Source of the DNA: Falsiroseomonas sp.
GTDB lineage: Bacteria > Pseudomonadota > Alphaproteobacteria > Acetobacterales > Acetobacteraceae
NCBI RefSeq assembly: GCF_030695085.1
Contig: NZ_JAUYTS010000045.1
Coordinates: forward strand, 1 to 49,644
Length of the DNA: 49,644 nucleotides
Direction: 5' to 3'
A model generated the notes under the pieces. It was not told where the DNA came from and did no database searches. It worked only from the letters and a program-made list of their open reading frames with translations. Shown here piece after piece: positions 1 through 9,768 of this stretch. Both the position numbers and the translations under genes were made by a program. How positions within the stretch are numbered: the first letter of the stretch is position 1; each line of letters starts with the position of its first letter.

Positions 1-2262
1 GCGGCGCGGCGGCTGGAGGTGGCGATCGAAGCCCCGCCGCTGGCCCGGCCGCGCACGCGCATCGAGGTGCCGCTGCGGATCGCCGGTGCGGGCGCCACCG
101 CCATGGTGACGCTGGCGGCGGTGGATGAGGGCATTTTGCGCATCACCAACTTCGCCTCGCCCGACCCGGTGGCGCATTTCCTGGCGCGGCGCCGGCTGGG
201 CCTCGATATCCGCGATGATTACGGCCGGCTGATAGCCCCGGCCGAGGGTGAGGCCGCGGTGCTGCGCCAGGGCGGCGACGGCATGGAGGACGGCGCGCTG
301 CTGCAGGTGCCGCAGCGCGTGGTGGCGCTGTTCCAGGGGCCGGTCGCGGTGGCCGCCGATGGCACGGCGACCATCCCGCTCGACCTGCCGGATTTCGCCG
401 GCGAGGTGCGGCTGATGGTGGTGGCCTGGGACGGTGCCCGCATCGGCGCGGCCGCCCGGCCGATGACGATCCGCGAACAGGCAGTGGCGGAGGCGCTGCT
501 GCCGCGCTTCCTGGCGCCGGGCGATGAGGTGCGGCTGCCCGTGCTGCTGCACAATGTGGAACTGCCGGCCGGCGATTTCCGCGCCACGCTGACCGCCACG
601 GGCGCCATCGCGCTGGCCGGACCGGCGACGCTGGACGTCAAGCTCGCCGCCGGGGCGCGCGCCGTGCCGGCCACCAGCCTGCGCGGCGTCACGGTCGGGC
701 AGGGCACGCTGCGCCTGGCCGTCACCGGCCCGGGCGGCTTCCGCACGGAAAGGGAGGCGGAGATCACCGTCCGCTCCTCCCGCCCCGCCATCAGCGAGGT
801 CGCCATCAGCACCCTCGCGCCGGGCGCCACCGCGCCCGTGCCGCTGCCGTCTTCCCGCTTTCTGGGCGGCAGTTGGCGGGCCACGGCCAGCTGGGGCGCG
901 CCGGTGCGCTACGATCCGCAGGCGTTGCTGGCCGGTCTGCGCCGCTTCCCGCTGGATTGCGTGGAACAGGCCGGGTCCCGCCTGCTGGCGCTGTCCTATG
1001 CCCCGGCCAATCCGGATACGGCGCAGGAGGATGCGGCGCTGCTCGGCCAGGCGATCTCCTCCGTGCTCGACCGGCAGACCTATTCCGGCCGCTTCGGCTA
1101 TTGGAGCGCGGAGGGCAATGTCCAGAACTGGGCCAGCCTTTATGCCACCGAGGCGCTGCTGCGGGCGCGCGCCAATGGCGCCCCGGTGCCGGAAGCGGCG
1201 CTGGATGCGGCGTTGCAGGCGGCGGAGGATGATCTGGAGAGCAGCGGCGATTCGCCGGAGTATCTCGCCGCCCAGGCCTATCGCGTGCATGTGCTCGCGC
1301 TGGCCGGGCGCAACCGGCTGGGTGCCGCCCGGCGGCTGGCGGAACAGCTGGATCAACTGCCGACGCCGCTGGCCAAGGCGCAGCTCGCCAGCGCCTTCGC
1401 GCGGGCCGGTGACCGGGACCGGGCGCAGGCGATCTTCGCCGCCAGCCTCGCCAGCCCGGCGCGCCAGGTCTGGTACGGTGATTTCGGCAGCGCGGCGCGG
1501 GATGCGCTGGCCACCGCCCTGCTGCTGCGCGAATCCGGCGTGGCGCAGGACCAGCTGCCGGCGCTGCTCGCCCGCCTGCCGGGGGCGGAGTTCACCCCGG
1601 CCGTCAGCAACACCCAGGAACAGGCCTGGGCGGTCGCCGCCGCCTTCGTGCTGGGCCGCGATGGCCGCCCGGCGCGGATCACGCTGGATGGCCGGGATCT
1701 GCCGGTGGCCCCGGTGGTGACCGTGCCGCTGATGGCGGCCGGCGAGGCGCGCAACCGCGGCGATGCGCCGGTGGTGCAGGCGGTGTCCATCGCCGGGGTG
1801 CCGACCTCCCCGCTGCCGGCGGCCAGCCAGGGCATGCGGGTGGCGCGGCGCTTCTTCGCGCTGGATGGCCAGCCGCTGAACCTCGACACGCTGCGCGCCG
1901 GCACCGGCTTCGTGCTGCTGATGGAGGCGCGCGCCACCAGCAACGAACGCCATTTGGCCATGGTGATCCAGGGCCTGCCCGCGGGTTGGGAGATTGCCGG
2001 GCGGCTCGGCCCGGGTGAGGTGCAGGGCATGCCCTGGCTCGGCACGCTGACCGAACCGGACGCGCAGCCGGCGCGGGATGACCGCTACGCCGCCGCGCTG
2101 GAACTGACCCCGGAACGCCCGCTGGCGCGCTTTGCCGTGCGGGTGCGGGCGGTGACGGCGGGCAGCTTCGAACTGCCGGGGATGGAGGCGCAGGACATGT
2201 ACCGGCCCGGCATCTTCGCGCGGCAGAACGCGGCGCGCATCACGGTGCTGCCGGGCGAGTGA
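1..2262 (+). CDS. Alpha-2-macroglobulin family protein, 3' part (5' end outside window)
   Basis: This is the C-terminal 753 codons of a bacterial alpha-2-macroglobulin (YfhM-like), a periplasmic or inner-membrane-anchored protease trap. The reading frame is open from base 1, so the apparent GTG at 19 is internal. Near the N-terminus of the visible part is the family hallmark AAVDEGIL. The thioester site CVEQ is encoded at 958-969, followed by an alpha-helical toroid-like domain with a YSGRFGYW stretch (1081-1104). The end carries the beta-rich receptor-binding-type region. The stop overlaps the start of pbpC, a pairing known in many Proteobacteria: the trap protects the periplasm while PBP1C repairs peptidoglycan. 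The intact CxEQ motif suggests a functional thioester. Confidence 0.93.
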   Translation, partial: AARRLEVAIEAPPLARPRTRIEVPLRIAGAGATAMVTLAAVDEGILRITNFASPDPVAHFLARRRLGLDIRDDYGRLIAPAEGEAAVLRQGGDGMEDGALLQVPQRVVALFQGPVAVAADGTATIPLDLPDFAGEVRLMVVAWDGARIGAAARPMTIREQAVAEALLPRFLAPGDEVRLPVLLHNVELPAGDFRATLTATGAIALAGPATLDVKLAAGARAVPATSLRGVTVGQGTLRLAVTGPGGFRTEREAEITVRSSRPAISEVAISTLAPGATAPVPLPSSRFLGGSWRATASWGAPVRYDPQALLAGLRRFPLDCVEQAGSRLLALSYAPANPDTAQEDAALLGQAISSVLDRQTYSGRFGYWSAEGNVQNWASLYATEALLRARANGAPVPEAALDAALQAAEDDLESSGDSPEYLAAQAYRVHVLALAGRNRLGAARRLAEQLDQLPTPLAKAQLASAFARAGDRDRAQAIFAASLASPARQVWYGDFGSAARDALATALLLRESGVAQDQLPALLARLPGAEFTPAVSNTQEQAWAVAAAFVLGRDGRPARITLDGRDLPVAPVVTVPLMAAGEARNRGDAPVVQAVSIAGVPTSPLPAASQGMRVARRFFALDGQPLNLDTLRAGTGFVLLMEARATSNERHLAMVIQGLPAGWEIAGRLGPGEVQGMPWLGTLTEPDAQPARDDRYAAALELTPERPLARFAVRVRAVTAGSFELPGMEAQDMYRPGIFARQNAARITVLPGE

Positions 2263-4256
2263 TGGGGGCGGGGGCTGAAAGCCCTCCCTCCCCCCCCCGA
2301 GGGGGGCGAGGGAGGCGCCTTGTATTGGCTGCCGCAGCCTTGGCGCTCGCTGTCGTCGCCCTCGACCGCGCCCTGCCGCCGGACCTCTCCCGCCTCCAGG
2401 CCGGGGTGGAGGTTCTGGACCGCCACGGCCGCACCCTGTCCATCCTGCCGGCCCCGGGCGGCATCTGGCGCTTGCCGACCGCTGCGGCCGATGTGCCGCC
2501 GCATCTCCTCGCCATGCTGGTCGCCGCGGAGGATGCGCGGTTCCGCTGGCATCCGGGTGTCGATCCGCTGGCGCTGGCCCGCGCCGCCTTCCAGTGGCTC
2601 CGCGCCGGGCGGGTGGTTTCCGGCGGTTCGACGCTGACCATGCAGGCGGCCCGCCTGCTGGAGCCCCGCCCGCGCACCCTCCGCAGCAAGGCCCTGGAAA
2701 TGCTGCGCGCCCTGCAATTGGAGGCGCGCTTCAGCAAGGACGAGATCCTCGCCATCTGGCTCACCCTCGCGCCCCAAGGCGGCAATCTGGAGGGGCTGCG
2801 CGCCGGCGCCTTCGCCTGGTTCGGCCGCCCGCCCGGCCAGCTCGATGCGGCCGAATCCGCGCTGCTGGTGGCGCTGGCCCGGCGGCCGGAGGCGTTGCGG
2901 CCGGACCGGCACCCAGGGGCTGCGCGCGCGGCGCGGGATGCCATGCTGCGCCAGCGCGCCCCCGGCGCCGGCCAGGTCAGCGCGGCGGAGCGCGATCTGG
3001 CGCTGGACACCCCGGTGCCCACGGCACGCCACCCGATGCCCCGCCTGGCGCCGCACCTGTCCCGCCAACTGGCCCGCGATGCCGCGCCGGGTGCGCGCAT
3101 CGCCACCACGCTGGACCGGGATCTGCAACGCGCGGCGGAGGCCTTGGCCGAGGACCGCCTGCTTGCGCTGTCCGACCACGCCGCCATGGCGATGCTGGTG
3201 GCGGAGATCGAGACGCGCGAAATCCGTGCCCTGGTCGGTGGCAGTTTCGGTGTGGAGACCCGCGCGGGGATGCTGGATCTGACCCGCGCCATCCGCTCCC
3301 CCGGCTCAGCCCAGAAGCCCTTCCTGTACGCGCTGGCCTTCGAGGCGGGCGTGGCGCGGCCCGAAACACTGGTGGCGGATTTGCCCTTCCGCTTCGGCAG
3401 CTATGCGCCGGAGAATTTCTCGCGCGATTTCGCCGGCCGCATCACCGCCGCCGATGCGCTGCGCCAATCGCTGAACCTGCCGGCCGTGGTGCTGCTGAGC
3501 GAGCTGGGCGTGCTGCGCTACGCCACCGCCTTGAAGCTGGCCGGTAGTCCGCCGCGGCTGGCGCCGGGGGCGGAGCCATCCCTGCCGCTGGCGCTCGGCG
3601 GGGCCGGGACCACGCTGCGGGAGCTGGTCGCGCTCTATGCGCTGCTGGGCGATGCCGGCCGCGCCGCGCCGCTGGTGGCGGTGCCGGGCCCGCCGGCCAC
3701 GCGGCCTGAAATCGTGCTGCCGCGCGCCGCGGCGGCGGTGGCCGGAATCCTGGTGAATCCCTTCCCGGGCGGCGGGCCGCAGGGGGTGGCGTGGAAGACC
3801 GGCACATCCTGGGGCGGGCGGGATGGCTGGGCGTTGGGGCTGGATGCGCGGCATGTCGCCGGGGTCTGGGTGGGCCGGCCGGATGGCACGCCGGTTCCGG
3901 GCCTCACCGGGCGCGGCGCGGCGCTGCCGGCGCTGGCCGCCCTTTTTGCGCGGCTGCCCGCCGCGCCGCGCCAGCCCCTGGCCGTGCGCCCGACGCCCCG
4001 CCCCTTCGCCGAGGCCGCGGACCGGCTGCGGCTGGTCTTTCCCATGCCGGGCGCGGTGCTGGCGGAGGGCGGACCCATCACGCTGCGCGCCGCCGGGGGG
4101 CGCCGCCCGCTGGTCTTCCTGGTGGATGGCGCGCCGCTGGCGCATCACCGGGCGCGGCGCGAGGCCGCCTGGGTGCCGCCGGGACCCGGCTTCTACCGGG
4201 TCACCGTGCTGGATGCGGATGGGGTGGCGGCGGGGGCGGAGCTGCGGGTGCGCTGA
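2259..4256 (+). CDS. pbpC: Penicillin-binding protein 1C (bifunctional glycosyltransferase/transpeptidase)
   Basis: Inner-membrane peptidoglycan synthase that polymerises lipid II and cross-links stem peptides. A hydrophobic anchor lies at residues 20-36, followed by a GT51 domain with the catalytic EDARFR (Glu about 91) and GGSTLTMQ (122-129). The transpeptidase motifs are SAQK (350-353), SLN (404-406) and KTGT (513-516). The last 90 residues form the PBP1C-specific C-terminal domain. The 665-residue length is short for the family but all motifs are present. The start is GTG 2259 (GTGA overlap with the alpha-2-macroglobulin stop) or ATG 2262; either way it is translationally coupled. The N-terminal Ser/Pro/Arg-rich stretch is encoded by a C-run/G-run hairpin (2283-2315) resembling intergenic hairpins elsewhere in the window. 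The 3' end overlaps the convergent pseudouridine synthase by 56 bases. Confidence 0.95.
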   Translation: MMGAGAESPPSPPRGGRGRRLVLAAAALALAVVALDRALPPDLSRLQAGVEVLDRHGRTLSILPAPGGIWRLPTAAADVPPHLLAMLVAAEDARFRWHPGVDPLALARAAFQWLRAGRVVSGGSTLTMQAARLLEPRPRTLRSKALEMLRALQLEARFSKDEILAIWLTLAPQGGNLEGLRAGAFAWFGRPPGQLDAAESALLVALARRPEALRPDRHPGAARAARDAMLRQRAPGAGQVSAAERDLALDTPVPTARHPMPRLAPHLSRQLARDAAPGARIATTLDRDLQRAAEALAEDRLLALSDHAAMAMLVAEIETREIRALVGGSFGVETRAGMLDLTRAIRSPGSAQKPFLYALAFEAGVARPETLVADLPFRFGSYAPENFSRDFAGRITAADALRQSLNLPAVVLLSELGVLRYATALKLAGSPPRLAPGAEPSLPLALGGAGTTLRELVALYALLGDAGRAAPLVAVPGPPATRPEIVLPRAAAAVAGILVNPFPGGGPQGVAWKTGTSWGGRDGWALGLDARHVAGVWVGRPDGTPVPGLTGRGAALPALAALFARLPAAPRQPLAVRPTPRPFAEAADRLRLVFPMPGAVLAEGGPITLRAAGGRRPLVFLVDGAPLAHHRARREAAWVPPGPGFYRVTVLDADGVAAGAELRVR

Positions 4257-4974
4257 GGCCCGCGATCGCCGCCCGCATGTGGTCGGGCACCGGCGCCTCC
4301 ACATGCAGCGCCGGGTCCAGCGGCAGGGTCAGGGACCGCGCCAGCAGGTGCAGCCCCCCCGCATCGCCGCCGCCATACATCGCATCGCCCAGGATCGGGC
4401 AGCCGAGATGCGCGCAATGCACCCGCAGCTGATGCGTCCGCCCGGTTTCCGGCACCAGTTCCAGCCAGGTGAGCCCCGCCCCTCGCCCGAGCACCCGCCA
4501 GGCGCTGCGGGCCGGATCGCCCTTCGCATCCACCTGCATCCGCCAGCCGCGCGCGGCGCTGCTGATCTTGGCCAGTGGCGCCTCCACCATGCCCGATTCG
4601 CCCGCCGGGCCGCCGCGGACCACGGCCCAATAGGCCTTGCCCACCTGCCGCGCCGCGAACAGGGCATTCAGCCGCGCCAGCATCGGCGCGGTGCGGCCCA
4701 GCACCAGGCAGCCGGCGGTATCCGTATCCAGCCGGTGCGCCGGCTGCGGCAGGCGCTTCTTCCCCAGGCGCAACGCCGGCAGCCAATTCTCCAGCGTCTC
4801 CCCCTGCCGGGCGGAGACGGGCATCCCGGCCGGTTTGTCCAGCACCAGCAGCTCCGGCCCCAGATGCAGGATGCGGGCCTGCAACCATTCGGGAAGGACT
4901 TGGGGCGGAAGATTGGGCGGTGCAGCAATCTTCGCTTGGCGAAACCTGCCCGCTGATGGAACCCTGGGTGGCAT
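4201..4974 (-). CDS. RluA family pseudouridine synthase
   Basis: A 257-residue enzyme isomerising specific uridines in rRNA or tRNA. The family signature HRLDTDTAG gives catalytic Asp about 83, preceded by LVLDKPAGMPV (43-53) and followed by GRTHQLRVH. There is no S4 domain, so it belongs to the short RluA/TruC/YqcB type rather than RluB/RluD; the target base cannot be read from sequence. ATG 4974 was chosen because the family core starts soon after it; no good alternative lies downstream. The C-terminus is an Ala/Pro/His-rich tail encoded opposite the end of pbpC. The start codon overlaps, on the other strand, the start codon of the sugar kinase, so the two mRNAs are antisense at their 5' ends. 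Confidence 0.88.
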   Translation of the reverse strand: MPPRVPSAGRFRQAKIAAPPNLPPQVLPEWLQARILHLGPELLVLDKPAGMPVSARQGETLENWLPALRLGKKRLPQPAHRLDTDTAGCLVLGRTAPMLARLNALFAARQVGKAYWAVVRGGPAGESGMVEAPLAKISSAARGWRMQVDAKGDPARSAWRVLGRGAGLTWLELVPETGRTHQLRVHCAHLGCPILGDAMYGGGDAGGLHLLARSLTLPLDPALHVEAPVPDHMRAAIAGLSAPAAPPPPPPHPHPAR

Positions 4975-5878
4975 GAACGAGCCTGATCTCCGACCAATTG
5001 TCGTCTGCCTCGGCAGTGTTGTCATGGACCACACTTTCCTCGTGCAGGATATCGTGCAGCCGCCGTCGAAGAACCGCGCCACCGGCTACAGCCTGGGCGC
5101 GGGCGGGTTGGCGGCCAATGCCTCCGTCGGCGTGGCGCGCCTCGGCGGGCGCTGCATCTTCTGGGGGCGCGTCGGGGATGACCTGAACGGCCCACCGCTG
5201 CTGGAAGCACTGGGCGCGCAGGGGGTCGATGTCTCCCACTGCCATGTGGCGCCGGAGGCGCGGACACCGGTTTCCGCCGTGCTGGTGGACCCGGTTGGGG
5301 AACGTAGCATTTATTCCTATCGCGGCGACAACCTCGGCATCGATCCGCACTGGCTGCCGCTGCATCTGCTGGATAAGGCGCAGGCCTTCCTGTGCGATCC
5401 GCGCTGGCCGGAGGGCAGCGCCCGGGCGCTGGATTATGCCCGCGCCCGCGGCGTGCCGAGCGTGATCGATGGCGAGAAAAGCGAGACCCGCCTGCTGCTG
5501 GATCTGGTGCCGCGCTGCGACCATGCGGTGTTCTCCGAACCCGGCCTGGCCAACTACGCCCCGGGCGCGCGGCCGGTGGAGGGGCTGCGGAAGGCGATTG
5601 CCGATGGCTGCCGCGCCGCCGCCGTGACGCGCGGGGAGAAGGGCACGCTGTGGCTGACGGCGGAGGACCCCGAACCCCGCATCACCCCCGCCTTCCGCGT
5701 CCAGGCCACCAACACCACCGGCGCCGGCGATGTGTTCCACGGCGCCTATGCGCTGGCGATGGCGGAGCGCCAGAGCGTGGCGCAGGCCATGCGCTTCGCC
5801 TCCGCCGCTGGCGGCCTGCGGGCACGCGATGGCGCGACGCCGACGCGGGCGATGGTGGAGGAATTGCTGCGCAGCTGA
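4973..5878 (+). CDS. PfkB family carbohydrate kinase
   Basis: A 301-residue ribokinase-fold kinase that phosphorylates a sugar or nucleoside with ATP. PfkB signature 1 is LGAGGLAANASVGVARLGG (residues 41-59). Signature 2 is NTTGAGDVFHGAY (247-259), with catalytic base Asp 253 and the anion hole GAGD. The substrate is unknown; the bacterial homologues this most resembles are annotated only as sugar kinases. ATG 4973 starts directly at the first conserved beta strand; the reading frame is open upstream but that part lies antisense to the pseudouridine synthase. No dedicated sugar transporter is adjacent, so the physiological substrate is unclear. Confidence 0.9.
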   Translation: MNEPDLRPIVVCLGSVVMDHTFLVQDIVQPPSKNRATGYSLGAGGLAANASVGVARLGGRCIFWGRVGDDLNGPPLLEALGAQGVDVSHCHVAPEARTPVSAVLVDPVGERSIYSYRGDNLGIDPHWLPLHLLDKAQAFLCDPRWPEGSARALDYARARGVPSVIDGEKSETRLLLDLVPRCDHAVFSEPGLANYAPGARPVEGLRKAIADGCRAAAVTRGEKGTLWLTAEDPEPRITPAFRVQATNTTGAGDVFHGAYALAMAERQSVAQAMRFASAAGGLRARDGATPTRAMVEELLRS

Positions 5879-6014
5879 GACACCTCCCGACGGTCATCAC
5901 GCAACGTGCATGGAAGCGCCGCCCCGGGGAATTCGCGCGGCGCACCATGTGTTGCGAGGCTTTCGGATCAACGATTCAGGATGGGGCTTCTTATACCGGG
6001 AAAGGGAGAGGCCC

Positions 6015-6845
6015 ATGACGCAAGACCCCGATCCGCAGGTCGATGGGCCTGAAACCGAACAGGAACGCTGGCAGGTCCTGGGCCAGATGGAAGACTGGCT
6101 CGAGCGACCGATGCTGGTGCTGTCCTTCATCTGGCTGAGCCTGGTTCTGGTCGAATTGATCTGGACCACCTCGGGCCTGTTCGAACTGCTGGGCACGATC
6201 ATCTGGATCATCTTCATCCTGGAATTCGTGCTGCGTTTCGCGCTCGCGCCGCAGAAGATGCGGTTCCTGCGGCGCAATCCTATCACCATCATCGCGTTGG
6301 CCGCGCCGGCATTCCGGTTCCTTCGCGTGCTGCGCTTCCTGCGGCTCGGCCGCGGGCTGCGGCTCGTCAGGATCGTCGGCACGGCCAATCGCGGCCTGAA
6401 CGCGCTGCGCAAAAGCTTCGACCGGCGGGGGCTCGGCTATGTGCTCGCCACGACCGGCGTCGTCATCCTGCTCGGCGGCGGGGGGATGCTGGCCTTCGAA
6501 CCCGCGGGTGAAATCAACGGCGGATTTTCAAGCTACGGCGATGCGCTGTGGTGGACGGCGATGTTGGTCTCGACCATGGGCTCGGGCTTCTGGCCAGAGA
6601 CGTCCGAAGGCCGGCTCCTCGCGCTGCTTCTGTCCCTCTACGGCCTGGCGGTCTTCGGCTACATCACCGCCAGCTTCGCCACCTTCTTCATCGGGCAGGA
6701 TGCGGCGGCACCAGATGGAGAGGTTGCCGGCGCCCGCGAGATCTCGGACCTGCGCGCCGATATCGCGGCGCTGCGCGAAGAACTGCAACGGCTGCTGCCA
6801 GCGCAATCCCTCAGCGCAGAACCAGCTTCGCCAAACGAGAGTTGA
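6015..6845 (+). CDS. Voltage-gated-type ion transporter with non-canonical selectivity filter
   Basis: A 276-residue six-transmembrane channel of the Ion_trans/KvAP class. S1-S3 lie at about residues 33-50, 56-77 and 88-99. S4 carries seven arginines at exactly every third position (101, 104, 107, 110, 113, 116, 119), a complete voltage sensor. S5 is about 140-162, the pore helix about 176-186 and S6 about 200-226. At the filter position the sequence is STMGSGFWPE (186-195) instead of TVGYGD, so classical K+ selectivity is doubtful. The cytoplasmic tail (about 240-262) is a probable coiled coil, likely for tetramerisation. ATG 6015 follows a GGGAGAGG ribosome-binding site. It is monocistronic, with no partner gene visible. 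Confidence 0.9.
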   Translation: MTQDPDPQVDGPETEQERWQVLGQMEDWLERPMLVLSFIWLSLVLVELIWTTSGLFELLGTIIWIIFILEFVLRFALAPQKMRFLRRNPITIIALAAPAFRFLRVLRFLRLGRGLRLVRIVGTANRGLNALRKSFDRRGLGYVLATTGVVILLGGGGMLAFEPAGEINGGFSSYGDALWWTAMLVSTMGSGFWPETSEGRLLALLLSLYGLAVFGYITASFATFFIGQDAAAPDGEVAGAREISDLRADIAALREELQRLLPAQSLSAEPASPNES

Positions 6846-7026
6846 GTGCAAAGGATTTACGCCCGCACCCGCGGGCGCAGGTCGCATGCCGCGGATCTTG
6901 GTATGCGCCATCACGCGACGTTGCGGGGCCGCGGCACCGCGCCGGGGTGGTCCCATCGCGCGCGACCATGCCAGCCTTTCCGGCCGGCCCGCAGAGGCTG
7001 GCGGCAAAGGGAAGGAAACCGAAATC

Positions 7027-8028
<1,002 letters not shown>

Positions 8029-8036
8029 GCGCACAA

Positions 8037-8062
8037 CCCTCCCCCGTGCAAGCGGGGGAGGG
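8037..8062 (+). terminator. GC hairpin, probable terminator of the SMP-30 gene
   Basis: A perfect 10-bp stem (CCCTCCCCCG / CGGGGGAGGG) with a six-base loop begins 8 bases after the lactonase stop and is followed by GCTTTGG, a very weak U-tract. The neighbouring methyltransferase is convergent, so the hairpin may serve both strands. Confidence 0.6.
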
Positions 8063-8123
8063 GCTTTGGCAGATTGAAGCCGTGCTCAGACATTCAGCCA
8101 TGCATCGGGCATCAAGCCGCTGG

Positions 8124-8744
8124 CTAAGGCCCGTACCGGAAGACGCCGAACTGGAACGCCTGTGATGTGCCCCAGGGCGTGACGTGATCGTGCCGCCGGG
8201 CACCCACCGACAGGAACGCCGCGCCAAGCGTCCGGGCGAGGCTGTCGGCATCATAGCGCATCACTGGAAGACCGCTGCACCGCTCCGGCCCGTCCAGAGC
8301 AAAGGTCGCGATGATGGCGTGGCCGCCGGGCTTGAGGGCCCGCTCCAGTCGAGCGAGATAGGCCTTGCGGTCGGGCTCGGTGATGAGGAAGTGGAACGCC
8401 GCACGGTCGTGCCAAACATCATAGGTCCGCGTTGGCTCCCAGGTGGTGACGTCTGCCACGATCCATTTGATCTGGTCGCCCGAATCGCCGATCCGTGCCT
8501 TGGCCGCCGCCAGAGCCGAGGATGAAAGGTCCAGGACCGTCAGGTCACTGAAGCCCCGTTGCAGCAAGGCGTCGGCCAGGCGCGAGGCACCGGCGCCAAT
8601 GTCGATGACGGCGGACGACGGCGTGGCGATTTCCTCAATCAGGGCCAGCGATGGCTGCGGGTTGTCCTGGAACCAGCTGACCTCGTCCTCGCCCTTTGCA
8701 GCATAGGTGGATTGCCAGTGCGCCAGCGGGTCTTTGGACTGCAT
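8124..8744 (-). CDS. Class I SAM-dependent methyltransferase
   Basis: A 206-residue cytosolic methyltransferase with motif I VIDIGAGAS (about residues 47-55) and the post-I acidic loop LTVLDLS. A DVWHDRAAFHFL segment takes the place of motif IV, followed by LKPGGHAII. This combination resembles small methyltransferases related to thiopurine/thiol or tellurite-resistance types; the substrate is unknown. ATG 8744 (peptide MQSKDPLAHW) was chosen; the frame stays open to 8864 but that extension is Arg/Thr-rich and unlike the family. It is convergent to the lactonase gene. Confidence 0.85.
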   Translation of the reverse strand: MQSKDPLAHWQSTYAAKGEDEVSWFQDNPQPSLALIEEIATPSSAVIDIGAGASRLADALLQRGFSDLTVLDLSSSALAAAKARIGDSGDQIKWIVADVTTWEPTRTYDVWHDRAAFHFLITEPDRKAYLARLERALKPGGHAIIATFALDGPERCSGLPVMRYDADSLARTLGAAFLSVGARRHDHVTPWGTSQAFQFGVFRYGP

Positions 8745-8878
8745 GATGTTGGTCCTCCGCCCGGTCGAAGCCGCTACAAACGGCATCAATCCGCATTCAG
8801 GTCTCCGCTGGATCCTTGTATCGATCCACCAGGTGCCAGATGCGCCAGGCTGACGCGTCAGCAAGGAGGAAGCCGCCA

Positions 8879-8904
8879 GGGACAGGGGCCGAAACCCCCG
8901 TCCC
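8879..8904 (-). terminator. Imperfect GC hairpin downstream of the aldolase gene
   Basis: Arms GGGACAGGGG and CCCCCGTCCC form a 10-bp stem with one mismatch and a short loop, starting 12 bases past the aldolase stop on the minus strand. There is no clear U-tract, so terminator function is only probable. Confidence 0.4.
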
Positions 8905-8916
8905 CGTAACCAGAAA

Positions 8917-9672
8917 TCAGCCCCGCGCGATGGCGACCTGCGCCTTGGCCGCGGTCAGCATCAGGCCGCTGTCGTTCATGATGGTCGCCAGGTTGAAGCC
9001 CCGCTCGAACATCTGCTTGGAATAGGCACCCGTCATGGTGTGGATGCCCACCTTCACGCCCGCCGCCTGGGCGGTGTTGCGGATCTTGTCCAGCACGGCG
9101 AGGAATTCCGGCTCCTGCCGGTCCTGCAGCGGCGCCATGCCGAGCGACAGGCTGAGGTCGGACGGGCCGATATAGATGGCGTCCACGCCGGGCACATTGA
9201 CGATGGCTTCCAGATTGTCGACCGCCGTCTTGGTCTCGATCATCGGGATCACCAGCACGTCCTCATTCGCCGCATTGGTGTCCGCCGCGGCGCCGTACAT
9301 GCCGGACCGGATCGGGCCGAAGCTGCGCGTGCCCTTGTTCGGATAGCGGCAGTAGGACACCAGCGCGCGCGCCTCGGCCTCGGTGTTCACCATCGGGCAG
9401 ATCACGCCCTTGGCCCCACCATCCAGCACCTTGCCGATGATGCCCGGCTCGTTCCACGGCACGCGCACCATCGGCGTCACGCCATGCGGCTGCATGCCCT
9501 GGAAGCAGGCGACCATGGACATGTAGTCCTGCAGGCCGTGCTGGATATCCACCGTCAGGCTGTCCCAGCCGGCCAGGGCCATCACTTCGGCGGTGAAGCC
9601 ACTCGGGATGGCAAGCCACCCATTCACCACCGGCTTGCCTGCTGCCCAGGCCGCCTTGACGCCGTTTGCCAT
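8917..9672 (-). CDS. HpcH/HpaI family aldolase
   Basis: A 251-residue class II (metal-dependent) pyruvate aldolase of the HpcH/HpaI/citrate-lyase-beta superfamily. Members cleave 4-hydroxy-2-oxo acids such as 2,4-dihydroxyhept-2-enedioate to pyruvate and an aldehyde. Visible sites are DIQHGLQDY (catalytic His), VRVPW (Arg), IPMIET (metal Glu), GPSDLSLSLG (metal Asp) and the late VGIHTMT. ATG 9672 is preceded by a GGGGGAAC ribosome-binding site. No aromatic meta-cleavage genes are nearby, so the physiological 2-oxo acid is open. It lies upstream of, and co-directional with, the thiol-type methyltransferase. Confidence 0.9.
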   Translation of the reverse strand: MANGVKAAWAAGKPVVNGWLAIPSGFTAEVMALAGWDSLTVDIQHGLQDYMSMVACFQGMQPHGVTPMVRVPWNEPGIIGKVLDGGAKGVICPMVNTEAEARALVSYCRYPNKGTRSFGPIRSGMYGAAADTNAANEDVLVIPMIETKTAVDNLEAIVNVPGVDAIYIGPSDLSLSLGMAPLQDRQEPEFLAVLDKIRNTAQAAGVKVGIHTMTGAYSKQMFERGFNLATIMNDSGLMLTAAKAQVAIARG

Positions 9673-9768
9673 TTTATCCGTTCCCCCCGCGGGTGGTTGT
9701 ATGATGACTGAACGCTAGGCCCGGGGGCGCGAGGCGTCAACGCGGCCACCCGCGTTTGGCGGGCAGGT

